64,000 bases of DNA, from positions 62,001-126,000 of the forward strand of contig RQTK01001123.1 in the NCBI GenBank assembly GCA_003991915.1, given 5' to 3'. The notes beneath the pieces are model-generated. The model did not search any database and was not told the origin of the DNA. It saw only the letters and a program-made list of their open reading frames with translations. A program made the translations under genes and the position numbers. Of this stretch, positions 49,990 through 61,754 are shown in pieces (position 1 is the first letter of the stretch; every line of letters begins with the position of its first letter). Origin of the DNA: Elysia chlorotica (taxonomy: Eukaryota; Mollusca; Gastropoda; Plakobranchidae).

Positions 49990-49990
<1 letters not shown>
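49020..49990. other. Intron-like non-coding stretch
   Basis: 49250-49450 is GC-richer than its surroundings and could hold a regulatory element. No exon was found. Confidence 0.35.
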
Positions 49991-49992
<2 letters not shown>

Positions 49993-50068
<76 letters not shown>

Positions 50069-50069
50069 T
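49993..50069 (+). repeat. (AAT)n microsatellite
   Basis: About 77 bp of AAT repeat preceded by an A-rich run. Confidence 0.97.
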
Positions 50070-50225
50070 ATTGCATTAACGAGTGCTGTCGTAAAAGTAA
50101 AGTAAGTGAACCCATAACTTGAGACCCACTTTACGCATTTTAAACCTGTAAACGGTAATTTCAACATTGCTAGGGACTGATTTTTTAATTTGCCAATTTA
50201 AACACCATTATTCAGCGGATACTTA

Positions 50226-50263
50226 GTCACCATGGCAACAAAGATGGCCATCTTTATTTTTCA
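50226..50263. promoter_or_regulatory. X-box, YY1 palindrome and CCAAT cluster
   Basis: GTCACCATGGCAAC (50226-50239) fits the RFX X-box consensus of two imperfect half-sites. It is followed without a gap by the 16-bp perfect palindrome AAAGATGGCCATCTTT (50240-50255), which contains two opposed YY1-like AAGATGGC sites. Just after comes ATTGG, an inverted CCAAT box (about 50263). It sits inside an intron of the predicted gene. The motifs are seen directly; promoter or enhancer function is inference. Confidence 0.45.
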
Positions 50264-50269
50264 TTGGTT

Positions 50270-52160
50270 AAAGGGTGAAATCATTAGTTTTATTAGGTAT
50301 TATTAGGTAAGCAAAAGGCAAAATTTCTTCTATAATTTGTGTACACTTGTTAAGCGTTTATGGGGAAGGTTTTAAGAGCCTGAAAGAAGTAATATTTTGG
50401 CGTCACGAATTTCAAAAACCGACGGATACGCGTTCCGGATAAACACGGAGTTGGGAAACATCGATTTTCCCTTGCGCGAAAAAGTTTAAATTTCACTTTT
50501 CAGTGAAAAGGTTGCTAGCATATGTGTTTTAGGATGCAAAATACTCCCTTTTGATTGCTTTTTTGCAGCTTGGGAGTACAATTAATGCCTCCAGCTTCTG
50601 TGATACATTAAACAAACCGTGTGAGGCAATATAGTGAAAGAGATCCGCGCGAATGAGCTTAGGACTCGTTTTTCAACATGGCAATGCAACACTCCATAAG
50701 GCAAAGACCACTAGAGATTGATTTAAAACCTATAGATGGAACATTCTAGTCCTGAATTCGCCCCTTCAGGTGTTCATGTGTTTGGACCCCTCAAGCAACA
50801 CATGTCAGGAAACGGTTTAATTCTAATGACAGGCTTATGAGCGACTGAAAAGTATTGATGCAATTTATTTCAAAGAGAATGCATTTGCTTTTCTCTCAAG
50901 GTAAAAAAAACACATTGAAAATCACGGCAATTACATCAAAAAGTAGCCTAAAGGTGTGGACATGTTATGTAAAATTTGTTTTAAATTTGCCCAAATAACT
51001 CTTGACTTATGGCTTCACTTACCTTACTTCTGGGACAGCCCTCGTATAAATCACACTTCTATGAACTATCATGCTCAATGCGCTGAACATTTTCCAATAT
51101 CACAATAAAACCATATAATTTTGTGCAGTAGAATATTACATTAATTTTAAAAGTCACAAGTAATCGCTGGAGATATTTACGACACTTACAGGCTCAATTT
51201 CAATCACTAAATATGTGGAATTTTAGCATGCGTTTAAAAATGTCCGTGGAAGGTGCATCTTTTATGTTTTTTTGGAAAGTTGTTTCATACTTTGGTACCG
51301 AGAGAGTGAAAAGATCGGTGACTTGTTTATCTATAGTTTTTATTTTGTACGACAAGGATGGTTTTAACTGGTTCTAGCTTCCTAGATTGACAGAGACAGA
51401 GATAAGTACAGAGAGAGAGGGACCAACTAAGAGAAAGGGAAAGCGCTTCAGAGATAGATACAGCAAGAGACAGAGAAGTAGAGAGTGGTGTGGACGCCAT
51501 ATTTTTTTCGATTTTAGTTTTGAGGTCTCATTAAAATAAAATCGATCTTACAGCTTCCTTTTTCCGTATACATTGGCCAAAACCGCATGTAAACTTATTC
51601 ATTGCAAACAAAACTCCAAAATGAGTAATTAAAATATTTTTTTATAAAGAGGCATTAAATTAATGTTGGGCTGGAAAGGCTATGTTATTTATACATCTTC
51701 CCATTGACAAAGATTTGTTTCACCCATGATAGCCCAAAATGCATGAAGTTACATGATCCAAGTCATTATCTATACTTGCTTCCTTTTAAATCATATCGTC
51801 GTTTGTTCGAGCTTTTATTCTGTTCTTTACTAACACGTAGGCCATATTGAGAGGCCTACAAAAGTTTAGCTGCGCTTAGGTTCTTGCTATAGAAGTGGTT
51901 TTGTAAAAACTCGCATCTGCTGCAACTGTAAACTTATATTTCCTTAATCCAAAGCCTATTGATCTGAAACATATAAAAGAATGCATTTTTTATATTTGTG
52001 AAATTGTAGTTTTCCTTACAGACCAATAACACGATATAAGCTGTACATATCGCCTTGAACATAAGGATTAGCTTTGGGTAGCCTACATTAATTGTTTACC
52101 GGTGGTGATCATGCCGAGAAATTTGTTTCTCTGTCTATCAATGCTTGCAGATGCTCTGCA
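50270..52160. other. Intron-like non-coding stretch
   Basis: Nothing supportable. GA-rich around 51390-51480. Confidence 0.4.
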
Positions 52161-52163
52161 TCG

Positions 52164-52167
<4 letters not shown>

Positions 52168-52226
<59 letters not shown>
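52168..52226 (+). repeat. (CT)n microsatellite
   Basis: About 60 bp of CT repeat. Confidence 0.96.
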
Positions 52227-52233
<7 letters not shown>

Positions 52234-52524
52234 CCTTTACCTCCCTCTCAGTCTCTTTCGTTTTTACACTCATAGGTATCAAATTGGTGCATGTTCAACA
52301 TACAGCCTGTACATAATAACAAGAGTTAATATTTATAAATTCATGTAACCTTTCAAAGTATAGTATATTGCTCTCAACACAGAGACAGTTCGTTTACTGG
52401 AATTATCAGAATGTTATTTCACAAGGGTGCTTAAATACAATAATTGATTTTGCATATAAAAATATATGAGATTTCAGGTTGTTCATTTTATACACAGAAC
52501 GATGTGCACATAATCATGCAGTTT

Positions 52525-52588
52525 AACCTGTATGGTATTTATGTGGGTGCTTGCTTGTAAACCTGTATGGTATTTATGTGGGTGCTTG
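52525..52588 (+). repeat. 34-bp tandem duplication
   Basis: The unit beginning AACCTGTATGGTATTTATG (52525-52558) is repeated from 52559, identical for about 30 bases. Confidence 0.9.
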
Positions 52589-52942
52589 TTCTACGCCAAT
52601 ACATTCACTTTTCCCTTGTTGTTTTTCCTCCGATTCAACATGGTAGACAAAAACCTCAAGGGAAATAAAAAAATCCCGTTCAATATCAACTATATGCTAA
52701 TCCCTTGTGTATAAGCTCGTCCCTATTATTTAGTTTATTCATGCTTTAAGCTTTCCCCGATTTGCTAAAAGTATATAAAAAGAAATCCCTTATTTTATTA
52801 ATGTTGTCAAAAGATTCATTCATCCGTGCTTAGACACTTGTACTTTTTATCTCTGTTTAAACCACTTTAACTCTTTTACGTTAAAATAACAATCTCACGA
52901 CAATCAAATTAGACGTATTTATTAATATTATTATGATGATTA

Positions 52943-52944
<2 letters not shown>

Positions 52945-52973
<29 letters not shown>
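52945..52973 (+). repeat. (ATT)n microsatellite at gap edge
   Basis: ATT repeat running into the N gap. Confidence 0.95.
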
Positions 52974-53002
52974 NNNNNNNNNNNNNNNNNNNNNNNNNNN
53001 NN
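52974..53002. other. Assembly gap (N)
   Basis: 29 undetermined bases between two different microsatellites (ATT and TTC). The true length is unknown. Confidence 0.98.
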
Positions 53003-53094
53003 TCTTCTTCTTCTTCTTCTTCTTCTTCTTCTTCTTCTTCTTCTTCTTCTTCTTTTTCTTCTTCTTCTTCATCATCAACTAGCACAATAACATC

Positions 53095-53170
<76 letters not shown>

Positions 53171-53260
53171 CATCATCCTCATAAGAATCATCATCATCAT
53201 CATCATCACCATCATCATTAATACCATCATCATCATCATCATCACCATCAGCATAATTAC
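53003..53260 (+). repeat. Compound (TTC)n-(ATC)n microsatellite
   Basis: TTC units (53003-about 53070) are followed by ATC/CATCAT units (about 53097-53260) with interruptions. Poly-Ser, poly-His and poly-Met frames here are artefacts. Confidence 0.96.
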
Positions 53261-53651
53261 CACCATAAACATCTTCATGATTACCTGCCTCATCCTCAAT
53301 AGCAACACAATATCAGCAAAATAATAATATCCATAACTAAATACCCTTATATATTATGTAAATTTTTTTATATGTTCATTATGAAAAAAACTCGTAGGAA
53401 TGTCACAATTTTTATTTGAATTCATGCATCTAAAGTGTAATTTCTCAATAGAATGTTGCTGGAAAATGTAACTTTAAGATGAACAATCATGTCTGCTCAG
53501 AATTATATCCATGAGTCACATTCTATCGAAATATTTAATGTGAAATCCCAACCAATAATAAGACAAGAGTAATCTGTACGGTTCTACTCTTCTGATTTTA
53601 GACTCTGGTGCTCACGAAACGTCCTACCTTCCCGTTTTTATCTCTTTTGTC

Positions 53652-53724
53652 TTCTCTCTCCCTCTCTCTCCCTCTCTCTCTCTAGCTCTCTCTCTCCCTC
53701 TCTCTCTCTAGCTCTCTCTCCCTC

Positions 53725-53770
<46 letters not shown>
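53652..53770 (+). repeat. (CT)n microsatellite, interrupted
   Basis: CT repeat with CCCT and TAGCT interruptions, then imperfect CT-rich sequence to about 53930. Confidence 0.95.
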
Positions 53771-53772
<2 letters not shown>

Positions 53773-53959
53773 TTTCTATTCCCCCACCTCCCCAACCCTC
53801 GCTATATATCTCTCTCATCATCTCTTTCTTTTTCTCTCTTTCTCTCCACCTGTCTCTTTCTTCTTTGCTTTCTCTCTTTCTCTTCCGTTTTTCTCTTTCT
53901 TTCTCCCTGTCTCTCTCAATAGCTCTTTTTCACTGTTTCTTGTTTTTCCCCAAGGTCGT

Positions 53960-54600
53960 ATCTCCTAAAAAAAAAAAAAAAGTAATTGAAATTGTACAAT
54001 GACTTTTGGCAGACCGTAGGAATACTTTTCGTCCTTCCAGTGGAGGACACAAATTAAAACATAATTATTGATTGAATTAAATTTATAAAGTTCCCTTTCA
54101 AATAAACCTAATAATAAAGTACTTTTCTTATCATCTATTTTCCATTTTCTTTTATACTATCATAGCTTTAAATGGGAAATTATTTTTCCCATTACCTGGA
54201 TAGGCTCAAGCGACCAAAATGGTCCGAGATAACAGCCGTGTTAAAAGGATTAACACAATAAGAACACCTCCCATTACCAAATCATCTAGTTTTAATAAGT
54301 GTATCATTTCATCTTAAACTTGTTCTGTGTCATGCAACATTTTTTTTCCATTTTTTTCCTAATACCTGGACAGCGCTGATCATAAAACACTGTGAATAAC
54401 AGATTTTCAATCCTCTTTCAAATTCCCATACTGTCAATGTATTGGACACGGCCAGTTGTTACAGAGTTAAAGTTATACCCTCATTAAGGATAAAAAAAAA
54501 CTCCCGTAGTTATACAAATATTGCCTACCAATCGTCTATGTTGATGAATATTCCTTGTTTATGATTTCATAATGTCGCCATGTGGCATTACATTAAAAAA
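53960..54600. other. Intron-like non-coding stretch
   Basis: Nothing supportable. Confidence 0.4.
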
Positions 54601-54618
54601 TCCGAATCCATGACGAGG

Positions 54619-54692
54619 AGGCCGGTGGAGCTTCGAACCGTAGACTTTATGTTCGCCAATCCGGAGCGCTAAACAACTGCGCCATCTGGCCC
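54619..54692 (-). mobile_element. Degenerate tRNA-like sequence (SINE head)
   Basis: On the minus strand it starts GGGCCAGATGGCGCAGTTG (acceptor and D-arm, box A) and ends GGTTCGAAGCTCC (box B) then ACCGGCCT. The acceptor arm and D-stem (GCGC/GCGC) still pair, but the anticodon stem does not, so it is a pseudo-tRNA or SINE head, not a working gene. It faces away from the SINE at 54701. Confidence 0.6.
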
Positions 54693-54700
54693 ATTTTTTT

Positions 54701-54950
54701 CCAGTGCGAGCTGGGGCAAGGGGTCTCCGAATCAGGAGGTCCCAGGTCGAAACCCACGACCGCTCAAACACGTATTTGTCCGATTTCATCCCCTACTGGT
54801 TGTGTCGGTGTTAGTATAACAAGACTTGTTATGAAAAGAGCCATTGTTTCCCCGTACTTTCTCTGTGTGGCAGAATGTAAGATTGTCTGACATTAGTCCT
54901 GGGATGCGTCCACAATATAGCATACATAGTACTTACTTGGACGCTAAGCA
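54701..54950 (+). mobile_element. tRNA-derived SINE, near-complete copy
   Basis: Plus strand. Head (GAGCTGGGGCAAGGGGTCTC; CCCAGGTCGAAACCC), body (CTACTGGTTGTGTCGGTGTT; CTGTGTGGCAGAATGTAAGA; GTCTGACATTAGTCCTGGGA; CACAATATAGC) and tail (TTGGACGCTAAGCAAC). It is head-to-head with the tRNA-like block at 54619-54692, separated by about 8 bases including a T run. Confidence 0.8.
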
Positions 54951-54959
54951 ACAAACAAA

Positions 54960-55860
54960 CATAGCCCTTTCTTCCACTGACCCAATTCTTGTTTGCTGGT
55001 ACTCGGACATTTTAGAGGACGCACTGAAAGCCCCTTGACTCTAGCTCTACTGGCCGCGGGCTCCGCACAGCAGACACTCTCGGTGGTAGGTAGGCGTAAT
55101 TGTTACTGGGAAGCGTACATCACGCCGTGCCATGTTACTGCGGAATGCTAGACCCCCTGTAGCTGATTTCATTATTATAGTTACTCTTTCTTTCTTCTTG
55201 TAATAGTAGTAGTTTGAAAAGGTACTTTTAAAGAAAATACATTCATTAAATAACGTTTTAGACAAGAATTTTGGTTTATCAAACTCACTTGTTATTTGAT
55301 AACTTACTTGTGTCCGGGTCATCGGGTATGGACTAAAAATGATAAGGGTTAGTAATCGCACAATCATATCCCAACCCGTAATTTTTATATCTGTGTATTT
55401 TTTCGAAGGAAACATCATGGTCTTAGAGGATTAACGTTTTGACGTTTTCTAGATGTCTGTATGCCTATGCAGTGGAGTTTGCCAGTTGGGGTTTATGTCT
55501 TTTAAGTTGAGATGTTTTATCTTGTTTCTTTGCTTTTTTTTTTGCAACAGCTACCTTCCGTCGTAATAGGAAGTCTATACAGCAAGAAAATACAATTTCC
55601 CGTATAATATGTTTGTAATGTTTGTAATATTTGTACTTTATTTAAGATTAATCTATATTCAACTAAGCTTGTAAGTAGTTCAATAACTTATCCCTTTCTG
55701 AAAATTTTAAATACATTTAAACATAACAAATTAGTTTGAGAAAAAACACATTTTTAAATTTAATGTTTTTGTATTTAATGCTTTATGTGTGTTTGTTATA
55801 AGAAATACGGCTTCTCACTTCCTTGTTCTCTCTACTGAGTTAGTGTCCATAGGATGCAAC
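54960..55860. other. Intron-like non-coding stretch
   Basis: 55040-55150 is GC-richer. No gene is supported. The minus frame 55047-55418 crosses this and AT-rich sequence and matches nothing. Confidence 0.35.
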
Positions 55861-55866
55861 TAGAGA

Positions 55867-55867
<1 letters not shown>

Positions 55868-55918
<51 letters not shown>

Positions 55919-55937
55919 GCTGTTTTGTTGTTGTTTT
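55868..55937 (+). repeat. (GTT)n microsatellite
   Basis: About 70 bp of GTT repeat with one GCT interruption. Confidence 0.96.
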
Positions 55938-56160
55938 TTGTTTATTCACTTGTTCATTTCTTTTTACACCAGAAAGTTTCTTTGTTATTTCGTTTTGAGT
56001 ATACGTATTGAGACCGCTCAATAGCTTTCTATTTTTGTTTCTCTAGCCTTACTGTTTCCTTGTATTCCTTTTTCATGTCGTTTTTTTTAGTATCTTCTGC
56101 CCTTAAGCAATGATTGCTACTGCTATACAACTTCGATATTCTAAACGTTTGCCCTTGCAG

Positions 56161-56224
56161 AAAACACTTAAAGAGGCGTGTTGCTATGCTTGCCATCTCT
56201 ACAGACATTTAGAAAGAAGAGAAA
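56161..56224 (+). CDS. Predicted gene, fifth exon
   Basis: After the acceptor TTGCCCTTGCAG, a phase-0 frame encodes KTLKEACCYACHLYRHLERR plus E. It has three cysteines in CCxxC spacing and a basic end. A donor AAA/GTGTAG at 56225 (phase 1, weak) joins in frame to the exon at 61464. Without that donor the frame continues 15 more residues to a TAA at about 56269, so it could instead be an alternative last exon. No family is recognised. Confidence 0.35.
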
Positions 56225-56269
56225 GTGTAGCGTTTTCAATCTATAGTCCCTACCATACGCAGGCAAGAT

Positions 56270-57830
56270 AAAGATGCCCGTGGGGAAAGGGACATGACGA
56301 GATGAGCCCCGAAGGCGCTGCTTTCAGAATTCAATTACAATAATGAACCTAGTGAGGCCGGGAAGAAGGAAGGGAAAACAACTAAAAATTGGACAGATTT
56401 TTTTTTCTGTTTGGTGAAATCATTTTGATTCTCTTGTAATTGTACCCTTTGTGAAGCTAAGAAAGCAGGAGTATCTGAAACGATACGGACAGGAACTATA
56501 CGCTTGCCTTTATTTCGCGATAGTAAAAAGAACCTAACTGATGGGTGCAGGTGATCATTTATACACAAGGTTTTTCTTCTTCCAAACATTTGTGGGGAAA
56601 ATAAAGTTCATAAATTATAAAACCTTGATTCTATTTAAGTAGACAATTGCAATTACAATTCAAATGCAATCATTATCCCCATAAGAATTTTAGCTATAAT
56701 TATGTTCATTTCCTTGTCTTTATAGAATTTAAATGTAAACTGTGTCTATGTTTTGCTTTACATGTTTATATTTCGAAGTCAAGATCATTTTCTAAATTAT
56801 TTATCTTCACCTCTACAGTGGGTTTATTTATTTATTTATTTCAAAATATAAAATGTTAAGAAAATATGTTTATTATCTACAAATATTGTGAATCTACATC
56901 AAATTTGCAAAGTTGTATTAATTTCGAAGGTTTTTAAATGACATTCTTGATTTTTAGGCCCGCTCTTAGTGTCAGTTTTTGGGTTAAAAGTATCAGGAAA
57001 CTTTTAGAGAATATCATTTTTATAATTATCTAACATTTTATTCTGATTCATAACACTGCCTGTTCAATATGAGGTTGAATTGAGGACTCGTAGATGTTGA
57101 TCCACCCCCCCCCCCTTTTTTTTTAACAAAATCTGACAAGGTTGCAATGATTTACAGAAAGATCATTGATGCGGTTAATCAAAGAAAGATACCGCGCTAA
57201 GAAAATTGAGGCAAAAATGCACTTTTCCTCTGATGAAGAAAAAATTATGGAATTCAAAGGTGCAATGAGGTGGAGAAGATACGATCAAAACTTGGAACAT
57301 GCTCTTTGTTATGATGTATGATTACGAACAAACTTTATGAGGTGGCTAATTGTTTGCTCCACATCCAGTGCAATTTTCACAGCGCCACCCCTTTATGCCC
57401 CAATCCCCAAATCTATGGCCTCGTTGTATGCTTCCCCATTCTTCTTACCGTAATGACTTTGAATTTTATTCTTATTAGAATGATTGTAATCGTGTTTCTT
57501 TCGGTTAAGAAAATAACGCCACATGGTTGTACTTGAACTCGAGGTATGAAATTGAATTACTCTGTCTGTGCATTATGTATTATACCCTCCGGCAACAATA
57601 TGAGGAAAACGGGACAACTTTCAATCGTTTTATAACTCACTTATGGTTTGTCGCAGATGTCGAATCGTGTTCATAATGTATATTAACTGAAAATATTTCA
57701 ATGACGAGAGAGGTAGAAAGTAAGGAGAGGGGGGGGAAAGCGAAAGGAAACGTAATCATACAGATAGATAGGGAAACGAAAATAGAGGTAGAAAGAGAGA
57801 AAATAAAGAAGTGCTAGCGAAAGACACAGA
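56270..57830. other. Intron-like non-coding stretch
   Basis: A short GC-rich patch at 56270-56330, otherwise AT-rich. The poly-C/poly-T run at 57106-57124 may be the stump of a SINE head, as at 2765 and 15273. No gene is supported. Confidence 0.35.
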
Positions 57831-57835
57831 TAGAG

Positions 57836-57837
57836 CG

Positions 57838-57890
<53 letters not shown>
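57836..57890. repeat. (GA)n microsatellite
   Basis: GA repeat within GA-rich sequence (57700-57895). Confidence 0.95.
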
Positions 57891-57893
<3 letters not shown>

Positions 57894-58727
57894 GGAAAAA
57901 GGGCAACTTTCAAGAAATAATTATAAAATAGTATCATTTTTATAGAAGTTTACAAAATTTCTTCAAATATAGTATTCTAAATTGTCCATTTTTTTCTAAA
58001 ATCAAAATAGCTCCTTCTCTTGTCATTTCCTTCTCCCCAAATAACTCTTGAAAATTTTCCCCTGAAATGACGCTTTAATAATTTTGTTTTTAATTGTAAG
58101 GACGAACAAGAAATAGTTCAACTTTATTTTTTTATTGAGATTTGAAATTTGGGAGTCTTTGGGCGAAATATCCTGCTCATTTCCTTAATTAACAGATTTT
58201 CTACATTTCAAAATAGTTTGAACGTAAAACTATTTTCACAACAAAACAATCCAAAAACTAAAATTGATAAAATGCCTACTCGTTCCTTGCACTGTAACTT
58301 AACACAAAAAGCTCTTCTTGTTAGCAAAATGTGTAACTTAAACAGCTGACCCCAATTTGTTAAAGCCTTATCTTGAGTCTCCCTTTTACCTTATTATCTG
58401 CTTGCCAACTGGACGTCGGTCTGAAGCGATGCTATTTTCTATTATAAGATGAATTTGGCAGAAATTAGGCTTGCGTTGGGTTATGTATGTCTGCCTCCTA
58501 CAGCCCTTATAAATATTTTGATCACACATATGTTACAGGTTTTTAGGTTTTTTTAACTTATATGCATTGATCATTGCTCTTTTTTATTCTTTTAAATTTT
58601 CAAGAGACAGGCGAAGTATTATTCAGTGTGTAATCAAAATATTTGTGGTGTTCGAGCGATTTATAATTTTGGAGATGAGCGTTTACATTTATATATTGCA
58701 AGTAGGCTGAGCTCTCTCTGTGTCCAT

Positions 58728-58791
58728 CTCTCTTTCTCTCTCTCTCTCTCTCTCACTCTCTCTCTCTATATATCTATTGAGTAGAAAATCA

Positions 58792-58812
<21 letters not shown>
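58728..58812 (+). repeat. (CT)n and (ATCT)n repeats
   Basis: CT repeat (about 58728-58766) and ATCT units (58793-58812), followed by imperfect CT-rich sequence to 58945. Confidence 0.92.
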
Positions 58813-58822
<10 letters not shown>

Positions 58823-59349
58823 TCATCGCTTTCGCTCTCTCTATCCCTCTCGATCTCTCTATCTACCTGTCTATCTCTCTAATTCTTTTTTTTCTCTATT
58901 CCTATCTCTCCATCTATCTCTCTCTTTCTCGTTCTGTCTCTCATTTTCTAACACTCGACACATGGTAATCAGGTTTGGAAATATACTTGCTGACCAACGC
59001 CTGTGTTTTCTGGTAATGCGGCTCCGAGTTTACTCTCAACATAATACCGTTTTTTCCACGAAATGTGTATGACCAAGACGGTTATTCAAATACACATTAT
59101 GTAGAAACATACAGTTGGTGTGGAAAATAAGCCTAGTGTACTATTTCTTTTTGTAATATTCTGATAGATAGATTAAACCATCGTATAATATTTTCAAACT
59201 TATACCTTTAAAATATCTAAATTCTCTATGAAACTCTTTCCTCACACCATAGTTGGTTAAGTAATCACCACTTGTTATGAATATGTTTGACATTTAAAAA
59301 ATGATATCTTTATATATATTTTAAAGTTTCTTCTTTCAAATAATTGTTT

Positions 59350-59795
59350 GTCCATCTACATATCACATTCTCTTTGCGAAGCAATACTTCATTCGATTAC
59401 CATTGAAAGAGCCCGCACGCGCTAAGTTAGCCCATCTCTTTTGTAAATTATACTGTGACATTAAACAACAATATTGAAATAAATTTTATAAACTTTGATA
59501 TAGCTTGTCCATCACCATAAAATATTTATATGCGGAGCAGTACTTTGTGCAATTATTATTTAAATTAAAAGGGCCCGTGCTTTATAGGAAAGCACTGCAT
59601 ACTACAATGTACAGTTACATTAAAAATAATTTTCGAATAACCATTGTAGATTTTCTTTTCTTCCAGATACTTTATCTACATAGAAGTTTATCTACATAAC
59701 TGTTTATCTACATATAACATTCTTTATGCGATGCAGTTCTTTATCCAATTATCACTCTGAGGGCCCGCGCGCTATAAGCAAGCACCGCCTGTTGC
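59350..59795 (+). repeat. Three diverged tandem copies of a ~90-bp block
   Basis: Blocks at about 59350-59434, 59505-59600 and 59705-59795 share the order (T)CCATCTACATA / CATT / TTTGCGAAGCA or TATGCGATGCAG / TACTTCATT or GTTCTTTAT / GATTACCA-like / (G)GGCCCGCGCGCTATA-like. Spacing is about 155 and 200 bp. The third copy passes into a GC-rich patch (to 59960) containing GTGAGC...GCTCAC around GCACGTGC. No coding frame was found. Confidence 0.6.
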
Positions 59796-59959
59796 CGTCT
59801 CGCTGGGAGTGAGCGATGGAGGCACGTGCTTGGCTCACGCGAGGCGAGCAGCTACTCTCCATCCCGTGTTCCGCCGACTTCTTCCTCCTTTTGACAGGCG
59901 TCGAGCCCGGGTGGTAATGATGACTGTTGCCAAATAAGTGAGAGGATCTCCACTCCTTC

Positions 59960-61090
59960 TGCCGGGGTGACGAAAGGAAAGCAGTTATTTATCTAGCATC
60001 CCCCTTACAGCCGTGAACGATCTTGTTAGAGTTTTTCAAGGGAAACAGGACTGTACAAAAATAATAATAAAAAAGGTTATAAAATGTAGTGGTGTTCAGT
60101 AAAGTGATTGCTTTTGCTGCGAATATCAAGGATTCAGGATCTCGTAAGAAAAATTCAAAAAATTATACGGAAAAATAAAAACTCAAGGTGGTGTGCTTCT
60201 GTGGTTTTTATAATTCATATTATCAATCTATGTGCGAAAGTGGACTTTTATGAAATGTCTTTAAGGATTTTCTAGCTGAGTGTTTTTAATCCGATAAAGG
60301 TGGAGATTACAAATTATACGTATATTGATAATTATTTATATAGAAATGACAACTGTGGTTTAATAAAATGCCAAAAATTGTTTACTAACATTTTTTTTAA
60401 TTTACAAACTTCCCAAAGCTAAGCTACGTCTTGACTGTTTGTTTTGTTGTTGTTGTTTTTTTCAACACGATACTTATGTAACACCTGCGAAATTTTGACT
60501 GGTTCAAAATGTTATTTCATCAAAACGAAATTGTAGATTGTGTTTGTCCTTTTAACCAATTAACCGTTATTCTCTTAACATAGCAACTTCTTTTTATTTT
60601 TTAAGGATACGTTCTCAGACCCTTTCGTACCTTTGAAACAGTGTTAAGGTTTAAAGGTCTAACATGAACAATCGAGTGATTGCATTATGGTTTTTCAATA
60701 TTGCATTGCGCTCGAAGCTTTTTTCGTTTAGCGTTATATCTGGAGGTTTAGTCATGAAAAGAAAGCTTGTGAGTGCTTAAATTTATACTCATTACACATT
60801 TGCATGCATGTTCAGATCTTCATTTTTTTATAACTGCTGTCTAATCACAATCAATTGGTGATTTTGTATATGATACACATTTAGATGTGATAAACAGTAG
60901 GTTGGTTGAAATATAAATCATAGTTTGACCGTGGATGCATTTATCCTCTCAGTCGGTGTGTCCACTAAGTAATCATCCGAAAAGCTTAGCATGATTCTTT
61001 CATATGGTCAATTTCTACAACAATAATTAAAAGTTCGTTGGTCAGGTACTGAATAAATAATCCTTGATTGCAAACAATTGAGGTCTTTGA
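59960..61090. other. Intron-like non-coding stretch
   Basis: AT-rich. Nothing supportable. Confidence 0.4.
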
Positions 61091-61093
61091 TCA

Positions 61094-61240
<147 letters not shown>

Positions 61241-61463
61241 GGTTTGTTTCTTTGTTTCTTTCTAGTTCTCTCAAAATCTCTTTTTCTATGCATGATTTTA
61301 TTTCTTTACACTTATGTAAGACATGAGTGCCTTTGCAAATAATATTTCCAAAGTATGACTATAAAACTGCCTTCCCTATATATCCCGCACTGTAAGCGAT
61401 AGGAGGTTTACACAATAACTTTCTAGACGCTAGACTGAACTCTAAGCTGACGTTTCTTTTCAG

Positions 61464-61600
61464 AGTTTTATACGCGTGGACGTCGGAATCTCGTTAGACC
61501 TTACATGCTCAGGTCACCTGTCAGCCCTCAACAGAAAAAGCTACCTGCTCTCCCTAATGAAGCCCCTAAAAAGAAAAGGAAACGAGCAAAGATAGGCTAA
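61464..61600 (+). CDS. Predicted gene, terminal exon with a basic nuclear-localisation-like tail
   Basis: A strong acceptor (TGACGTTTCTTTTCAG) is followed by two bases and 44 open codons to a TAA at 61598 (phase 1 in). The peptide begins FYTRGRRNLVRPYMLRSPVS, is Pro/Lys-rich (PQQKKLPALPNEAP) and ends KKKRKRAKIG, a classical monopartite nuclear-localisation pattern. GC content is above the local background and the frame looks genuinely coding. It is the best supported exon of the predicted gene. The protein, about 157 residues if all six exons belong together, is small, basic and probably nuclear. I cannot name it. Confidence 0.55.
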
Positions 61601-61754
61601 TTATCTTACCGAAAAAACATATCACACTTCGACGTGGCACTCTAACACATTATTACCAACTTTCAAGTTTCCTACTTAGACATATGTGGCGTTGAATGGA
61701 TAAAGCGCGCCCCTGTTTCAGTTCACATTGTTAATATAATTCACGTAGACTTGG

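Noticed and set aside
49921..50167. Poly-Ile and poly-Tyr frames
   Set aside because: Translation of the AAT array.
52881..53308. Poly-Lys, poly-Ser, poly-His and poly-Met frames
   Set aside because: Translations of the ATT/TTC/ATC arrays crossing an N gap.
54619..54692. Functional tRNA gene
   Set aside because: Boxes A and B and the acceptor stem are recognisable, but the anticodon stem does not pair and the T-stem is poor. Better explained as a SINE head or pseudo-tRNA.
55047..55418. 123-codon minus-strand frame
   Set aside because: Longest ordinary minus frame nearby, but it spans AT-rich and GC-rich sequence of different character, has no domain and no splice context.
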